DNA of 64,000 nt from Faecalitalea sp. UBA4312 (GTDB lineage Bacteria; Bacillota_I; Bacilli_A; Erysipelotrichales; Erysipelotrichaceae), in the NCBI GenBank assembly GCA_002394635.1, contig DGUK01000091.1:1-64000 (forward strand), given 5' to 3'. How positions within the stretch are numbered: the first letter of the stretch is position 1; each line of letters opens with the position of its first letter. Of this stretch, positions 1 to 8,312 are shown piece by piece. The notes under the pieces were generated by a model. That model had not been told where the DNA came from, did no database searches, and worked only from the letters and a program-made list of their open reading frames with translations. A program made the position numbers and the translations under genes.

Positions 1-597
1 ACTGCCATAACATATACCTCTCATTTTGTGTCCCAATAATGGATACAAAACCACTTATAGTATTATACCAAAAACCCATCGAGATTACACCTGTTTTGTC
101 GCGCTTGTGGATATTTTTTTTATCTTCTAAACACTTTTTTCTTGTTTTTGGATAGAATTGGTTAAAGACGAGAAAAGTGGAGGCCAAATCCAGGCCAAGA
201 TTAACTGCGTGAGCAGTGTCTGTGTCCACACAAACGCTCCGCGTGCTCGTTGGGGAAACACACCAATCCCTTTTGAAATCACCGGTGGAACCGGCGATGA
301 GCTGAACATCCGAAGACGCTTAATCTTCCATCATTTTATTTGATCCTGCCCTACTCTTTCGGCTTCTTGCCTATTTAAAATCGCGTCCGCATTCTGCTTC
401 ACCCTCTGCATTCAGTTCCTTTACAGTAGGTAGTTTTGCTCTCTCCGGCAACTGATCTGCGGCGGTCACAACTTCATTGGTCATGCATTACAGACCTTCA
501 TAGCTGTGAATATCGCGCTACTGCAAGAAGAGAAACTTCAAGCCAGCATCTATAAAAGTAAGAAAACTATCGGCGGTTTCCTTATCACATATATGCT
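1..597. other. No intact gene; possible degenerate relaxase remnant
   Basis: Nothing here forms a convincing gene; the short open frames lack ribosome sites and recognisable products. On the minus strand, at about 340-490, two adjoining frames read like pieces of the C-terminal tail of a mobilization relaxase: one gives QLPERAKLPTVKELNAE and the next VKQNADAILNRQEAERV. In intact proteins of that kind, as I remember them, such segments are joined by a longer coiled region. That would make this a frameshifted or internally deleted scrap of an integrative element. A minus-strand ATG at 24 opens a frame that leaves the window after eight codons and cannot be judged. Confidence 0.3.
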
Positions 598-1593
598 CTA
601 CTTTACCGTGCCCATTAATCTATCCAATATATCCGCTGTATCTCCATTCATACAGATGGAGCGGGATTCGATCTGTTTCGGGCAATACGCTTCGTGATAG
701 TTTAAACACGCATACACTGCCTTCGGATTCTCATGGGTCATCTGCCAGAAAGGATATTTTATGATGACCGGAGTATTATTTCCTACACCGATTTCCATAA
801 ACAGAACATGTCGGTCCGAATGCTTCTTTAGAAATTCCAAATAAGCCGCCGAAGCCTGGTGCCATCCTTCATCTTCCACAAAAGAATCATCCGCACGAAG
901 GTTCATCGTTACATCGGATCCGTCCATTGGACATTTCGGTATCAGATAAGAAGGGATCTCCATGCGAATTTTTTTGTTCTTTGGAACATGAAACTTTCCG
1001 TTTTTATCTTTGACAAAACCTTGAGCTTCCATCGCCTGCATCACCCATTGTTCATTATCAAAGGTTACTTGTATGCTCGGATCCACACTTTGAAACAAGC
1101 CATAATCTCCCTGAGTATAAAACAGTCTTTTTTTATCAAAGCCAGCTCGTTGAAACTGGTGGTCCACATTTGTTGTGATAACAAAATAATTCTTGTCTTT
1201 TACGAGTTTCAATAGCTTTTGATAGACTGGTTTCGGGGGATCAAGATAACGATTAATATAAATATTCCGAGCCCAGAAAGCCCAGTTTACTTCCGGATCC
1301 AGCTGCATAACATAAAAACCGCCTGTATACATATCCTGAAAGCCGTACGCCTTTTCAAAGTCAAAGAAGTATTCTTCAAATCGTTTTCCACTATAGGTCA
1401 TTCCGGCTGCCGTAGATAAGCCGGCTCCGGCTCCAATTACAACTGCTTCCGCTGTTTCCAGCTCTTTCTGCAGATGAAGAATTTGCTGGTTCAAGTTTCC
1501 GGATCCTCTGGAAATTCCGTTTTTGAAGCGTCTTACACCGGCAATGCCCTGTTCAATCGTCTGTTGATATCCATTTTTATAAGAGTTTTTCAT
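598..1593 (-). CDS. Class M sirtuin (SirTM), protein ADP-ribosyltransferase
   Basis: The protein has about 331 residues with a Rossmann-type sirtuin fold. It has GAGAGLSTAAG for NAD binding near residue 48 and TTNVDHQF in the catalytic core. Where ordinary sirtuins carry the catalytic His-Gly, this reads TQGDYG, the substitution typical of class M sirtuins. Those enzymes transfer ADP-ribose to a protein rather than deacetylate; in the characterised cases the acceptor is a lipoylated GcvH-like protein. The ATG at 1593 is preferred over an upstream start because GAGGA precedes it. The gene overlaps the end of the macrodomain gene by 17 bases, so the two are co-transcribed and probably translationally coupled. 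No GcvH-L gene is adjacent, so the acceptor is unknown here. Confidence 0.85.
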   Translation of the reverse strand: MKNSYKNGYQQTIEQGIAGVRRFKNGISRGSGNLNQQILHLQKELETAEAVVIGAGAGLSTAAGMTYSGKRFEEYFFDFEKAYGFQDMYTGGFYVMQLDPEVNWAFWARNIYINRYLDPPKPVYQKLLKLVKDKNYFVITTNVDHQFQRAGFDKKRLFYTQGDYGLFQSVDPSIQVTFDNEQWVMQAMEAQGFVKDKNGKFHVPKNKKIRMEIPSYLIPKCPMDGSDVTMNLRADDSFVEDEGWHQASAAYLEFLKKHSDRHVLFMEIGVGNNTPVIIKYPFWQMTHENPKAVYACLNYHEAYCPKQIESRSICMNGDTADILDRLMGTVK

Positions 1594-2380
1594 AATATTC
1601 TTTATCCTCGTCTTTGAAAACATTAAAGATGACCCTGTCCACGGCTTTTGGATGGATCGTCATCCATTCTGTCACGGTCTTTACTGCTATTTCAGCCGCT
1701 CTTTGATTTGGAAAATGGAACACACCGGTCGATATACAACAAAACGCAACAGACCTTAATCCATTCTTTGCACACAGATCCAGCGTATTCCGATAACAAT
1801 CTTCCAGATCTTTTTCCAGATCCGGTGTCAGCTGGTTCTGCACGATCGGGCCTACGATATGAATGATCTTCTTAGCCGGCAGATTATAGCCATCTGTCAA
1901 CATCGGTTTAGCCGTTGGCTGCTGATAATTCCGACCATATCGCATCCGCATCGCATGCATCCTTTGATAACATTCTGTGCGCAGCTGGATGCCTGCATAG
2001 GTATGGATGCAGTTATCGATACATGTATGCATAGGAACAAAGCATCCCAGCATTTCAGCATTGGCCGCATTGACAATGGCATCCACAGCCAACCGAGTGA
2101 TATCCCCTTGCCATAAAGAGATCCCATGGCGGATCTGTGGAATATCCTTAAGATATACAATTCCTTTTTGTTCGGCACATGCCTGCAGATACGCATCTTG
2201 TATTTTTAATACATCAGCATCCATTGCCTTTGGCATACGAACATTCATCAAAGAACGTAAAAGCCGACGCTTTCCTTCGTAATCTGCCGGCGTCTGTATC
2301 TCTTTATAATCGTCAGAGTCCAGTTTAAACTGTTCCACCAGAATATCCAGACGTTGTTCCTGTTTACATTTTTTATCCAT
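1577..2380 (-). CDS. SirTM-linked macrodomain protein (zinc-type ADP-ribosyl hydrolase)
   Basis: The protein has about 267 residues. An N-terminal helical segment of about 90 residues precedes a macrodomain: WQGDITRLAVDAIVNAANAE is the ADP-ribose binding loop, followed by GCFVPMHTCIDNCIH, whose Cys and His residues fit the metal site of sirtuin-linked zinc macrodomains. A second phosphate-binding loop, STGVFHFP, lies near residue 210. Macrodomains of this class remove the ADP-ribose that the neighbouring sirtuin adds, giving a reversible switch. The start is set at the ATG at 2380, which has AGGTG upstream; a GTG three codons earlier is the alternative. It is the first gene of the pair. Confidence 0.85.
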   Translation of the reverse strand: MDKKCKQEQRLDILVEQFKLDSDDYKEIQTPADYEGKRRLLRSLMNVRMPKAMDADVLKIQDAYLQACAEQKGIVYLKDIPQIRHGISLWQGDITRLAVDAIVNAANAEMLGCFVPMHTCIDNCIHTYAGIQLRTECYQRMHAMRMRYGRNYQQPTAKPMLTDGYNLPAKKIIHIVGPIVQNQLTPDLEKDLEDCYRNTLDLCAKNGLRSVAFCCISTGVFHFPNQRAAEIAVKTVTEWMTIHPKAVDRVIFNVFKDEDKEYYEKLL

Positions 2381-2447
2381 TTGGATCACCTGCCTTTTTA
2401 TAGTGTTGTATGGATTTTTTGTCAGTATTTACACACAGGTTCCTATA

Positions 2448-2467
2448 CAAAAAAGCGATTTCTCGCC
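2448..2467 (-). terminator. Intrinsic terminator after small membrane protein
   Basis: Read on the minus strand, a GCGA/TCGC stem with a GAAA loop is followed by a T run. It lies just after the stop of the gene ending at 2468 and ahead of the macrodomain gene, separating the two units. Confidence 0.6.
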
Positions 2468-2809
2468 TCATTGAAGGAGTGCATAGAAAAAAAATAACAT
2501 GCTGAGGATCAATACGAGAAAATAGAAAACAATCTCTATAATGCTAAGAATATAAAGTCCTTTGCCCTGTATGTATCCTTTACGAATGGAATCGGAAATA
2601 CTCAAGGTTGCGGCAATGGATACCAGAAGCATCATAACCGGTCCGATCAGCAAAAAGCCGATATAACCAATACCGATCAGAAAGAAATAAGTATCTAGAT
2701 CGGCAAAATGCGATTCCATTAATATGACATATAAAAAATAGAAGAAAGCTATAATCGGAAAAATGGCAGGAATCAACAATAAAAGGATGCTCGATGTGTT
2801 TTTTTTCAT
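2468..2809 (-). CDS. Small membrane protein, unknown
   Basis: This 113-residue protein has three strongly hydrophobic stretches (about residues 7-30, 38-68 and 88-112), so it is almost certainly an integral membrane protein with about three or four spans. I recognise no family motif. It starts 10 bases after the stop of the aldo/keto reductase gene and is probably co-transcribed with it. A compact terminator follows. No function can be assigned. Confidence 0.6.
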   Translation of the reverse strand: MKKNTSSILLLLIPAIFPIIAFFYFLYVILMESHFADLDTYFFLIGIGYIGFLLIGPVMMLLVSIAATLSISDSIRKGYIQGKGLYILSIIEIVFYFLVLILSMLFFFYALLQ

Positions 2810-2819
2810 ACAGCTCCTC

Positions 2820-3704
2820 CTATGGCAGTCGATGGCCTGAAGCCCGGTAAATCTCGTACCATTCTTTTCTTGTGAGCTGGATCTTATCCGCTGCTGCTGC
2901 TTCCACGATACGTTCTGGCCGTGTCGTTCCGATCACAACCTGCATCCGGCATGGTAAAGCTAAGATCCAAGCCAGTGCAATTGCTGCCGGTGTCACATGT
3001 TTTTCGATAGCAATACGTTCCAATACTGTATTCAGCTGCTCATCCTGAAAAATGGACCGTCCGTCTCTTCCTTGTAAACTGGACCATGTCTGGATGGTGA
3101 TATTGTGTTTCTGACAGCAATGAAAAACATCCCCTTCTCTTTGTACGGCTTCTGCCTCTGACGTATTGACATAAAAAGCCGGATCGATCATCGCCGTATA
3201 TGAACAGCTCAACTGCATTTGATTGGCATAGATCTGTACTTCCTTATTGATTTCCTCAATTTGGTTTTCGTTCATATTGCTGACACCAAGATAAGAAAGC
3301 TTGCCTTGGTCTAACAGTTGATCATAGGCTTGATGAATTTCATATGGATCCATCAAAATATCCGGCCTGTGCAGCAACAAACCATCAATATGGTCCACCT
3401 GCATCCGATCCAGACTATTGTTCACGGATTCAATAATATGCTCTTTTGACAAGTCATACCACGTAAAATCCTCCAGGCGGATCCCGCATTTTGTCTGCAG
3501 GAAGAACTGATCTCGTAAAGACGGATTTCTGCGAAATACTCGCCCTAGTTTTCTTTCACATTCCCCCGCCCCATAAATGTCGGCAGTATCGATGATATGG
3601 ATATCCTGTTCTACACATGTCTGCAGACATTCCTCCAGCTGGTCCTCATTCAACCGATCGATCCGCATGGTTCCAAATATGATTTTCGATGATGGTTTTG
3701 ACAT
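2820..3704 (-). CDS. Aldo/keto reductase
   Basis: The protein has 294 residues with the TIM-barrel layout of the aldo/keto reductase family, which reduces carbonyl substrates with NADPH. Visible family signatures are DTADIYGAGECERKLGRVFR near residue 40 (Asp and Tyr of the catalytic set), DGLLLHRPD near residue 107 (His), LGVSNM and the C-terminal VVIGTTRPERI cofactor-binding segment. It resembles the YdhF-like subgroup. The substrate cannot be told from sequence. AGGAGG precedes the ATG. Confidence 0.85.
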   Translation of the reverse strand: MSKPSSKIIFGTMRIDRLNEDQLEECLQTCVEQDIHIIDTADIYGAGECERKLGRVFRRNPSLRDQFFLQTKCGIRLEDFTWYDLSKEHIIESVNNSLDRMQVDHIDGLLLHRPDILMDPYEIHQAYDQLLDQGKLSYLGVSNMNENQIEEINKEVQIYANQMQLSCSYTAMIDPAFYVNTSEAEAVQREGDVFHCCQKHNITIQTWSSLQGRDGRSIFQDEQLNTVLERIAIEKHVTPAAIALAWILALPCRMQVVIGTTRPERIVEAAAADKIQLTRKEWYEIYRASGHRLP

Positions 3705-3743
3705 AGGGTCCTCCTTTCAAAAAAGAGCCGGTACTCCCGCCGG

Positions 3744-4280
3744 CTAGTTCTCTTCGTTCGTTTTCTTCTTCGTGGAAGTGTTTTCACCCGAGGATTCGTT
3801 TTTCTTTGTTTGTGTTCCCTCATCGGATGATTGCTCATCCATCCCGTTTAATTGTTCTTCCAACTGCGCAATTTGTTCTTCCAGATCACTGATCTTTTCG
3901 GCTTGTTCCTTGGTTTCCTTCGTCAGTTCCAAAATTTCTTCATCTTTATCAAGCTGGGTTTCATTGTTCTTGTTTTTCTGGGTATCAATTTTATCCTGCA
4001 GCTCCTTTTTTTCCTTTTCCAGGGTCTTTATTTCCTGTTCATGTGTCTTCTGCAATCCATACATTTCATAGATAAAAAATCCCGCTGTCAGCACAAACGT
4101 TAAGATAATGGCGGTAAAAAAACGTTTCAGTACTTTTTTCTTATCGCTCTTTACTACTGTTTCCACATGATGGATCTGCGTGGTCTTGTCATATTCTTCT
4201 TCTGGAAACAAATATTCCCCGCACTCCTCACAATATCTTCTCTTTTCGTTGTTTTCATGACCGCATTGAGGACATTTCAT
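3744..4280 (-). CDS. Zinc-ribbon, single-span, coiled-coil protein
   Basis: The 178-residue protein has three parts. A four-Cys zinc ribbon (CPQCGH and CEECGE) occupies residues 3-20. One membrane segment lies at about residues 51-69. A long, charged Glu/Lys/Gln coiled coil covers residues 75-145 and ends in a Ser/Thr/Lys-rich tail. The topology suggests a cytoplasmic ribbon and an exposed coiled coil, but no function is known. It begins three bases after the patatin-like gene ends and is probably in its operon. Confidence 0.65.
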   Translation of the reverse strand: MKCPQCGHENNEKRRYCEECGEYLFPEEEYDKTTQIHHVETVVKSDKKKVLKRFFTAIILTFVLTAGFFIYEMYGLQKTHEQEIKTLEKEKKELQDKIDTQKNKNNETQLDKDEEILELTKETKEQAEKISDLEEQIAQLEEQLNGMDEQSSDEGTQTKKNESSGENTSTKKKTNEEN

Positions 4281-4283
4281 ATA

Positions 4284-5498
4284 TTACTCTCCCTTATTCA
4301 AATACTCTTTTAGTCGAGGCATCAACCGTTTGGTATCCTTATACCCCATATAGTATACATCTCCCAGACGCTTCGTATCCCGTTCCAGACGGCCAATATC
4401 GATTTCTTCCGACGGACTGATCACAAATACCTTTTTCTTCCTTCGCAGCATCTCGATATCATTGCATTGCTTGTTATAACGGGAAGCCGATTCTACCAAT
4501 GCCCTTTCCAGTGCCGGATAATTTCGGTACATGGTTCGTGTTGCCGGATTGTCCATGGTTTCCCGTTCCTGGCGGAACTCGTCTGCTCTAGTTCGAACAA
4601 TGATTATTTTATCATAACCTTCATCAATTGCCCACTGATATGGTATCGCATCGGAACATCCTCCATCCAGGTATGGCTGTTCACCGATATAAACCATCTG
4701 AGAAACAAAAGGCATAGATGCTGAAGCCCGGCATGCCTGCAGGATATCCTCGCATTCACCTCTTTCAAAGAATTCCGGCTGTCCCGTCATACAGTTGGTA
4801 GCCACCGCCACAAACCTTCGGTTCGGCGCATAGAAACGAACCGAATCCAAAGGGTATTCCTTGCCGGCATCGCCGAATAAAAAGTCAAATCCAATGATGC
4901 CGTGATTCTGCATATAAGCCAGGCCACCGACATAACGTGGATCGTTACGGTATTTCAAATTAATATGCGCCGCCCGACCGATCTGGCCGGCTACATAGTT
5001 GATTCCGTTCAGTGCTCCGGCTGAAACCCCAATCGTACAACGGGCATTGATATCCGCTTCCATCAACGCATCACAGACGCCAGAAGTATACAATCCTCGA
5101 AATGCGCCACCTTCCAAAACAAGACAGACATCTGTTAAATGATTGGAAGCGATGCCTTTAGGCAGATCATCCAGATTATGAAAGACCCAGTTTCGGATCT
5201 CACCATCCATTTTTTTCTGTATCTGCATCACCTTTTGAGGAAGCTGATCGGCACTTTCGGATAAGTTGCGAATTTGTTGGGTGGCATTGTCCGACAGATC
5301 CTTGACCTTCTGTGGCAGCTGTTCGGCATTATCCGCAATATTTTTTACCTGCTGTCCGGCACTTTCGGATAAGTTGCGAATCTGTTGGGTGGCATTGTCT
5401 GACAGATTCTTGACCTTCTGTGGCAGTTGTTCAGCCGACTCCGATAAGTTTTTCACCTGTTCTTTTAGTTTCTCTGTTGATAAATCTATTTTGTTCAT
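4284..5498 (-). CDS. Patatin-like phospholipase with amphipathic repeat N-terminus
   Basis: The 404-residue protein has a patatin domain from about residue 120. GGAFRG is the oxyanion loop, GVSAG carries the nucleophilic Ser, and DGG holds the Asp of the catalytic dyad. Patatins hydrolyse acyl esters of membrane lipids. The first 95 residues are unusual: they are built from repeated 11-14-residue units of the type KNLSDNATQQI or ESAEQLPQKV, predicted to form long amphipathic helices like those that lie on lipid surfaces. No signal peptide is visible, so the enzyme probably acts at the inner face of the membrane. Its start overlaps the end of the upstream metallo-hydrolase gene by four bases. 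Confidence 0.8.
   Translation of the reverse strand: MNKIDLSTEKLKEQVKNLSESAEQLPQKVKNLSDNATQQIRNLSESAGQQVKNIADNAEQLPQKVKDLSDNATQQIRNLSESADQLPQKVMQIQKKMDGEIRNWVFHNLDDLPKGIASNHLTDVCLVLEGGAFRGLYTSGVCDALMEADINARCTIGVSAGALNGINYVAGQIGRAAHINLKYRNDPRYVGGLAYMQNHGIIGFDFLFGDAGKEYPLDSVRFYAPNRRFVAVATNCMTGQPEFFERGECEDILQACRASASMPFVSQMVYIGEQPYLDGGCSDAIPYQWAIDEGYDKIIIVRTRADEFRQERETMDNPATRTMYRNYPALERALVESASRYNKQCNDIEMLRRKKKVFVISPSEEIDIGRLERDTKRLGDVYYMGYKDTKRLMPRLKEYLNKGE
5250..5432 (-). repeat. 108-bp-period direct repeat inside the patatin gene
   Basis: A block of about 75 bases beginning ggcactttcggataag at 5250 recurs at 5358 with only a few third-position changes. The period is 108 bases, or 36 codons. 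It encodes the repeated amphipathic helices at the N-terminus of the lipase and indicates recent internal duplication. Confidence 0.75.
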
Positions 5499-6127
5499 TG
5501 AACGCCTCTGAAATAGTTGCTGAATACCGCTGTCTGTGGTCGTATGTCGTCCTGGACTACCAACTTTCCTTCCGGATAGATGACCACATCGTTACACAGC
5601 GACAAATAATCCTCTATCGTTGATAACACCCGATATCCGATATCTCCTTTTCGATAGTGCATCGGGATGACCATTTTTGGTTTTAACGTTTGTACGATTT
5701 CTTTGGCTTCGGCAGCCGATATTGTATAAAACCCTCCAATCGGGATCATCATAATATCTGTGTGCATCAAATGCATCGTCTGATTGGCATCCAATGCACA
5801 GCCGATATCCCCCATATGGACAATCTTTAATTGTCCGTCTTCTAAAATATGAATGGTGTTCATTCCCCTTTTTTCTCCCTGGTCATGATCATGATACGAA
5901 GGCAGTTTCGTAATGTTCCATGGGGAATCCTCTTCCGATGGTATCAGTTTTACACATTCGGTTCCATGATGATCGGCATGCTGATGCGAACAAAGTACTT
6001 CATTGGCTTCTATCCGCAGATGCGGCAAACCATCTACACTTCCGTCTTTATATGGATCGATCACAATCGAATAATGATCTTTCAAGATTTTAAAACAACT
6101 ATGTCCATACCATTGAATTGTATACAT
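5495..6127 (-). CDS. UlaG-like metallo-beta-lactamase-fold hydrolase
   Basis: The 210-residue protein begins with the family signature WYGHSCFKI and has the metal-binding motif SHQHADHHG at about residues 46-54, followed by HMGDIG near residue 105 and PMHY near residue 156. This is the UlaG-like branch of the metallo-beta-lactamase fold, which contains lactonases and phosphodiesterases. The substrate is unknown. A clear GGAGG precedes the ATG. It leads an operon with the patatin-like lipase and the zinc-ribbon protein, and diverges from the chromate-type transporter. Confidence 0.8.
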   Translation of the reverse strand: MYTIQWYGHSCFKILKDHYSIVIDPYKDGSVDGLPHLRIEANEVLCSHQHADHHGTECVKLIPSEEDSPWNITKLPSYHDHDQGEKRGMNTIHILEDGQLKIVHMGDIGCALDANQTMHLMHTDIMMIPIGGFYTISAAEAKEIVQTLKPKMVIPMHYRKGDIGYRVLSTIEDYLSLCNDVVIYPEGKLVVQDDIRPQTAVFSNYFRGVQ

Positions 6128-6191
6128 AACTGACCTCCTTCTTTCGTACTTTTATTATATCATTTTGTAAAATTATGATACACTAAACACC

Positions 6192-6758
6192 ATGAGAGAA
6201 TATCTGGAAATCTATCTTTGTTTTTTAAAAATCGGTTCCATCGCTTTTGGAGGAGGGTATGCGTTATTGCCGATCCTGCAAAAGGATCTGGATGAAAACC
6301 GCCATTGGGCCACGACTGAAGAGCTTATGGATTACTTTGCGATCGGGCAGTGCACACCGGGTGTGATTGCGGTCAATGTTGCCACCTTTATCGGTTATAA
6401 AAAGAAAGGAATCATGGGAGCTTTGGCAGCCAATCTGGGATTTTTGACAGTCCCTGTCATTCTGATTTTGATTATAGCTGCCTTTCTGTCCAACTTTGCC
6501 GAACTGGACATTGTAAAACACGCCTTTGGCGGGATCCGTGTCTGCGTGTGTGTACTGATCATTCAGGCGGTTCTGCGCTTGTGGAAAAAATCCATCGTTG
6601 ATAAAGTTACTTTAGCGATGGCAATCATCATCTTTTTACTGGCTGCTGTTCCTTTACCGTTCTCTGTGCCGACCGCACTGCTGGTGGTCCTTGCCGGCCT
6701 ATGCGGCATACTGCTGGGAAATGAAACGCGCTCTTTGAAGGATGGTGATCCGTCATGA
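6192..6758 (+). CDS. Chromate-type (CHR family) transporter, first half
   Basis: The 188-residue membrane protein has the CHR family motifs FGGGYALLPIL near residue 19 and GQCTPGVIAVNVATFIGY near residue 53, then hydrophobic spans. Short CHR proteins work as a pair, each equal to half of long ChrA; the partner follows with a four-base overlap. They export chromate in some bacteria, but in gut Firmicutes the natural substrate is uncertain. There is no evident ribosome site: a -10-like TATGAT at 6174-6179 ends only 12 bases before the ATG, so the mRNA leader would be very short. Confidence 0.85.
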   Translation: MREYLEIYLCFLKIGSIAFGGGYALLPILQKDLDENRHWATTEELMDYFAIGQCTPGVIAVNVATFIGYKKKGIMGALAANLGFLTVPVILILIIAAFLSNFAELDIVKHAFGGIRVCVCVLIIQAVLRLWKKSIVDKVTLAMAIIIFLLAAVPLPFSVPTALLVVLAGLCGILLGNETRSLKDGDPS

Positions 6759-7318
6759 TCTTAATACGTCTGATTCTGTCATTTTGTAAGATTGGTTTGT
6801 TCTCTATCGGTGGTGGTATGGCCACTTTACCGTTTCTATATGAATTATCGGCCCATACCCACTGGTTCAGTTATCAAGATATAGCCAATATGATCGCGGT
6901 GTCCGAATCCACGCCGGGTCCATTGGGCATCAATATGTCCACCTATGCCGGTTATGTGACGGCAGGGATCCCCGGAGGGATCTTAGCCAGCCTGGGCCTG
7001 GCTTTTCCATCTTTTGTGGTTATTATCATCGTCTCTAAATTCCTGGAACGTTTCAAGAATTCTAAAACGGTCCAAAAGGCTTTTTACGGTTTACGGCCAG
7101 CTTCGATCGCTCTGATCGCAGCCGCCGGTCTCAATGTCGCAAAAACGAGTTTGTTGAATACAGAATTGTTTTCAACCACCCATCAAATCGGGGATCTGTT
7201 TCTGATCAAACCGATTTTATTAGCCGTTTTCTTGTTTATCGGTCAAAAAAAATGGAAGCTGCACCCAGTTCTTTGGATCCTGGCAGCCGCTGTGATAGGA
7301 ATTCTCTTTCAATTCTAA
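6755..7318 (+). CDS. Chromate-type (CHR family) transporter, second half
   Basis: The 187-residue membrane protein is homologous to the preceding one. It has IGGGMATLPFL near residue 17 and STPGPLGINMSTYAGY near residue 51, the same positions as in its partner, followed by four or five hydrophobic spans. The two genes overlap by ATGA and should be made in equal amounts to form a heterodimer. A bidirectional terminator follows directly. Confidence 0.85.
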   Translation: MILIRLILSFCKIGLFSIGGGMATLPFLYELSAHTHWFSYQDIANMIAVSESTPGPLGINMSTYAGYVTAGIPGGILASLGLAFPSFVVIIIVSKFLERFKNSKTVQKAFYGLRPASIALIAAAGLNVAKTSLLNTELFSTTHQIGDLFLIKPILLAVFLFIGQKKWKLHPVLWILAAAVIGILFQF

Positions 7319-7346
7319 AAAGCAGGTCACTTGACCTGCTTTTAGC
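7315..7346. terminator. Bidirectional terminator
   Basis: A perfect agcaggtcac/gtgacctgct-type stem flanked by A and T runs lies between the transporter pair on plus and the zinc-ribbon gene on minus. It overlaps the stop of the latter and can serve both. Confidence 0.8.
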
Positions 7347-7860
7347 TTAAATATTGTTGGTTCTCCTGCACAAAATAATAGGATACACCAATCAGGATCG
7401 CCAATGATGTGAAAGACCCGAAAAATACAGATCCATTGAACATATAATAATCAAAATATAGGAAATAATAGGAAATTTGGTTAGCCAGCATCAATAAGGC
7501 CGAAAAAGCCGAACCTCCGATAATCACGAATATCCCTACCTTTTTTCGGGCGAATAAAATCAGACCGATACCGGTTATGACCGCGATATTGGCAATCAAT
7601 CCCATGAGACTGCTCCAACCATAAAATCCATATCTTAATCCATAAAGCGTTGACAAGATCCGAACGACAAAACAAAACCAGAACCAGACAAGAAAACCAG
7701 TTGATACATTGTTCTTCGGCACCTGTTTTGGAGCCACAGGTATCGGATCATCCTGTTTTGGCTGAAATTTTGGTGGTTTCTTTTTTTCTATCGGTGTACC
7801 ACACACCGGGCAAAATTTCATGCCCGCTTTTCCTTCATTGCCACATTTGGGACATTTCAT
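7342..7860 (-). CDS. Zinc-ribbon multi-span membrane protein
   Basis: The 172-residue protein starts with a four-Cys zinc ribbon (CPKCGN and CPVCGT, residues 3-24), then a Lys/Pro-rich linker, then four hydrophobic segments from about residue 58 to 160. The ATG at 7860 is chosen because GGAGG lies at the right spacing and the ribbon begins immediately; an upstream in-frame start would lie inside the preceding gene. It resembles many unassigned zinc-ribbon membrane proteins of Firmicutes. Function unknown. Confidence 0.65.
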   Translation of the reverse strand: MKCPKCGNEGKAGMKFCPVCGTPIEKKKPPKFQPKQDDPIPVAPKQVPKNNVSTGFLVWFWFCFVVRILSTLYGLRYGFYGWSSLMGLIANIAVITGIGLILFARKKVGIFVIIGGSAFSALLMLANQISYYFLYFDYYMFNGSVFFGSFTSLAILIGVSYYFVQENQQYLS

Positions 7861-7874
7861 GATCGTTTCCTCCT

Positions 7875-8207
7875 TCAGGACAAGCAATCGCTATTAGTTT
7901 CTACAAAATAGTTACATACAAGTATAAACGGAACGGAGGCAAAAATTCCCAGGAAAGGATGGTTGATCATACAGAAGCGCAAAATCAGTAAAAAGGCAGA
8001 AAGCCCCATCAGATACATGCCAGCTCTTTTTCTTAATGCAGCCAGCAGGATACTGCCGATAATATTACTGATCAAAGAGGCCATGATCATAAAATACAGC
8101 CGCTGATCATTTCCGATGCGCAATACCAATAATGCTAAACTGATGACGGCAACCAATGCGTACCATATGATAAAGACTGTAGAAATCTTACGTTTGTTTT
8201 CATCCAT
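7875..8207 (-). CDS. Small four-span membrane protein, unknown
   Basis: This 110-residue protein is nearly all hydrophobic, with about four spans (residues 10-28, 33-55, 62-80 and 86-103) and a short charged N-terminus. It lies 14 bases upstream of the zinc-ribbon membrane protein and its C-terminal residues resemble the end of that protein, so the pair may be distant relatives that act together. No family is recognised. Confidence 0.55.
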   Translation of the reverse strand: MDENKRKISTVFIIWYALVAVISLALLVLRIGNDQRLYFMIMASLISNIIGSILLAALRKRAGMYLMGLSAFLLILRFCMINHPFLGIFASVPFILVCNYFVETNSDCLS

Positions 8208-8277
8208 AATTCATCCACCTCATGGCTCAATTGTATTGTATTTTGGGATGGTTTGCAAATGGGAGACAAAGTATTTA

Positions 8278-8307
8278 AAAGACCTTGCGTTTTCCAGCAA
8301 GGTCTAT
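8278..8307 (-). terminator. Terminator of the 2-oxoacid dehydrogenase operon
   Basis: On the minus strand a nine-base stem (agaccttgc with gcaaggtct) around an eight-base loop is followed by a short T stretch, six bases after the stop of the dihydrolipoyl dehydrogenase gene. Confidence 0.65.
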
Positions 8308-8312
8308 ATTGT

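Noticed and set aside
127-343. Two overlapping frames of about 60 residues on opposite strands
   Set aside because: Neither has a ribosome site or a recognisable domain, and they are antisense to each other in a region with remnants of other sequence.
859-1419. Plus-strand open frames of 118 and 66 residues
   Set aside because: They are antisense to the well-supported sirtuin gene and their composition is that of a shadow frame.
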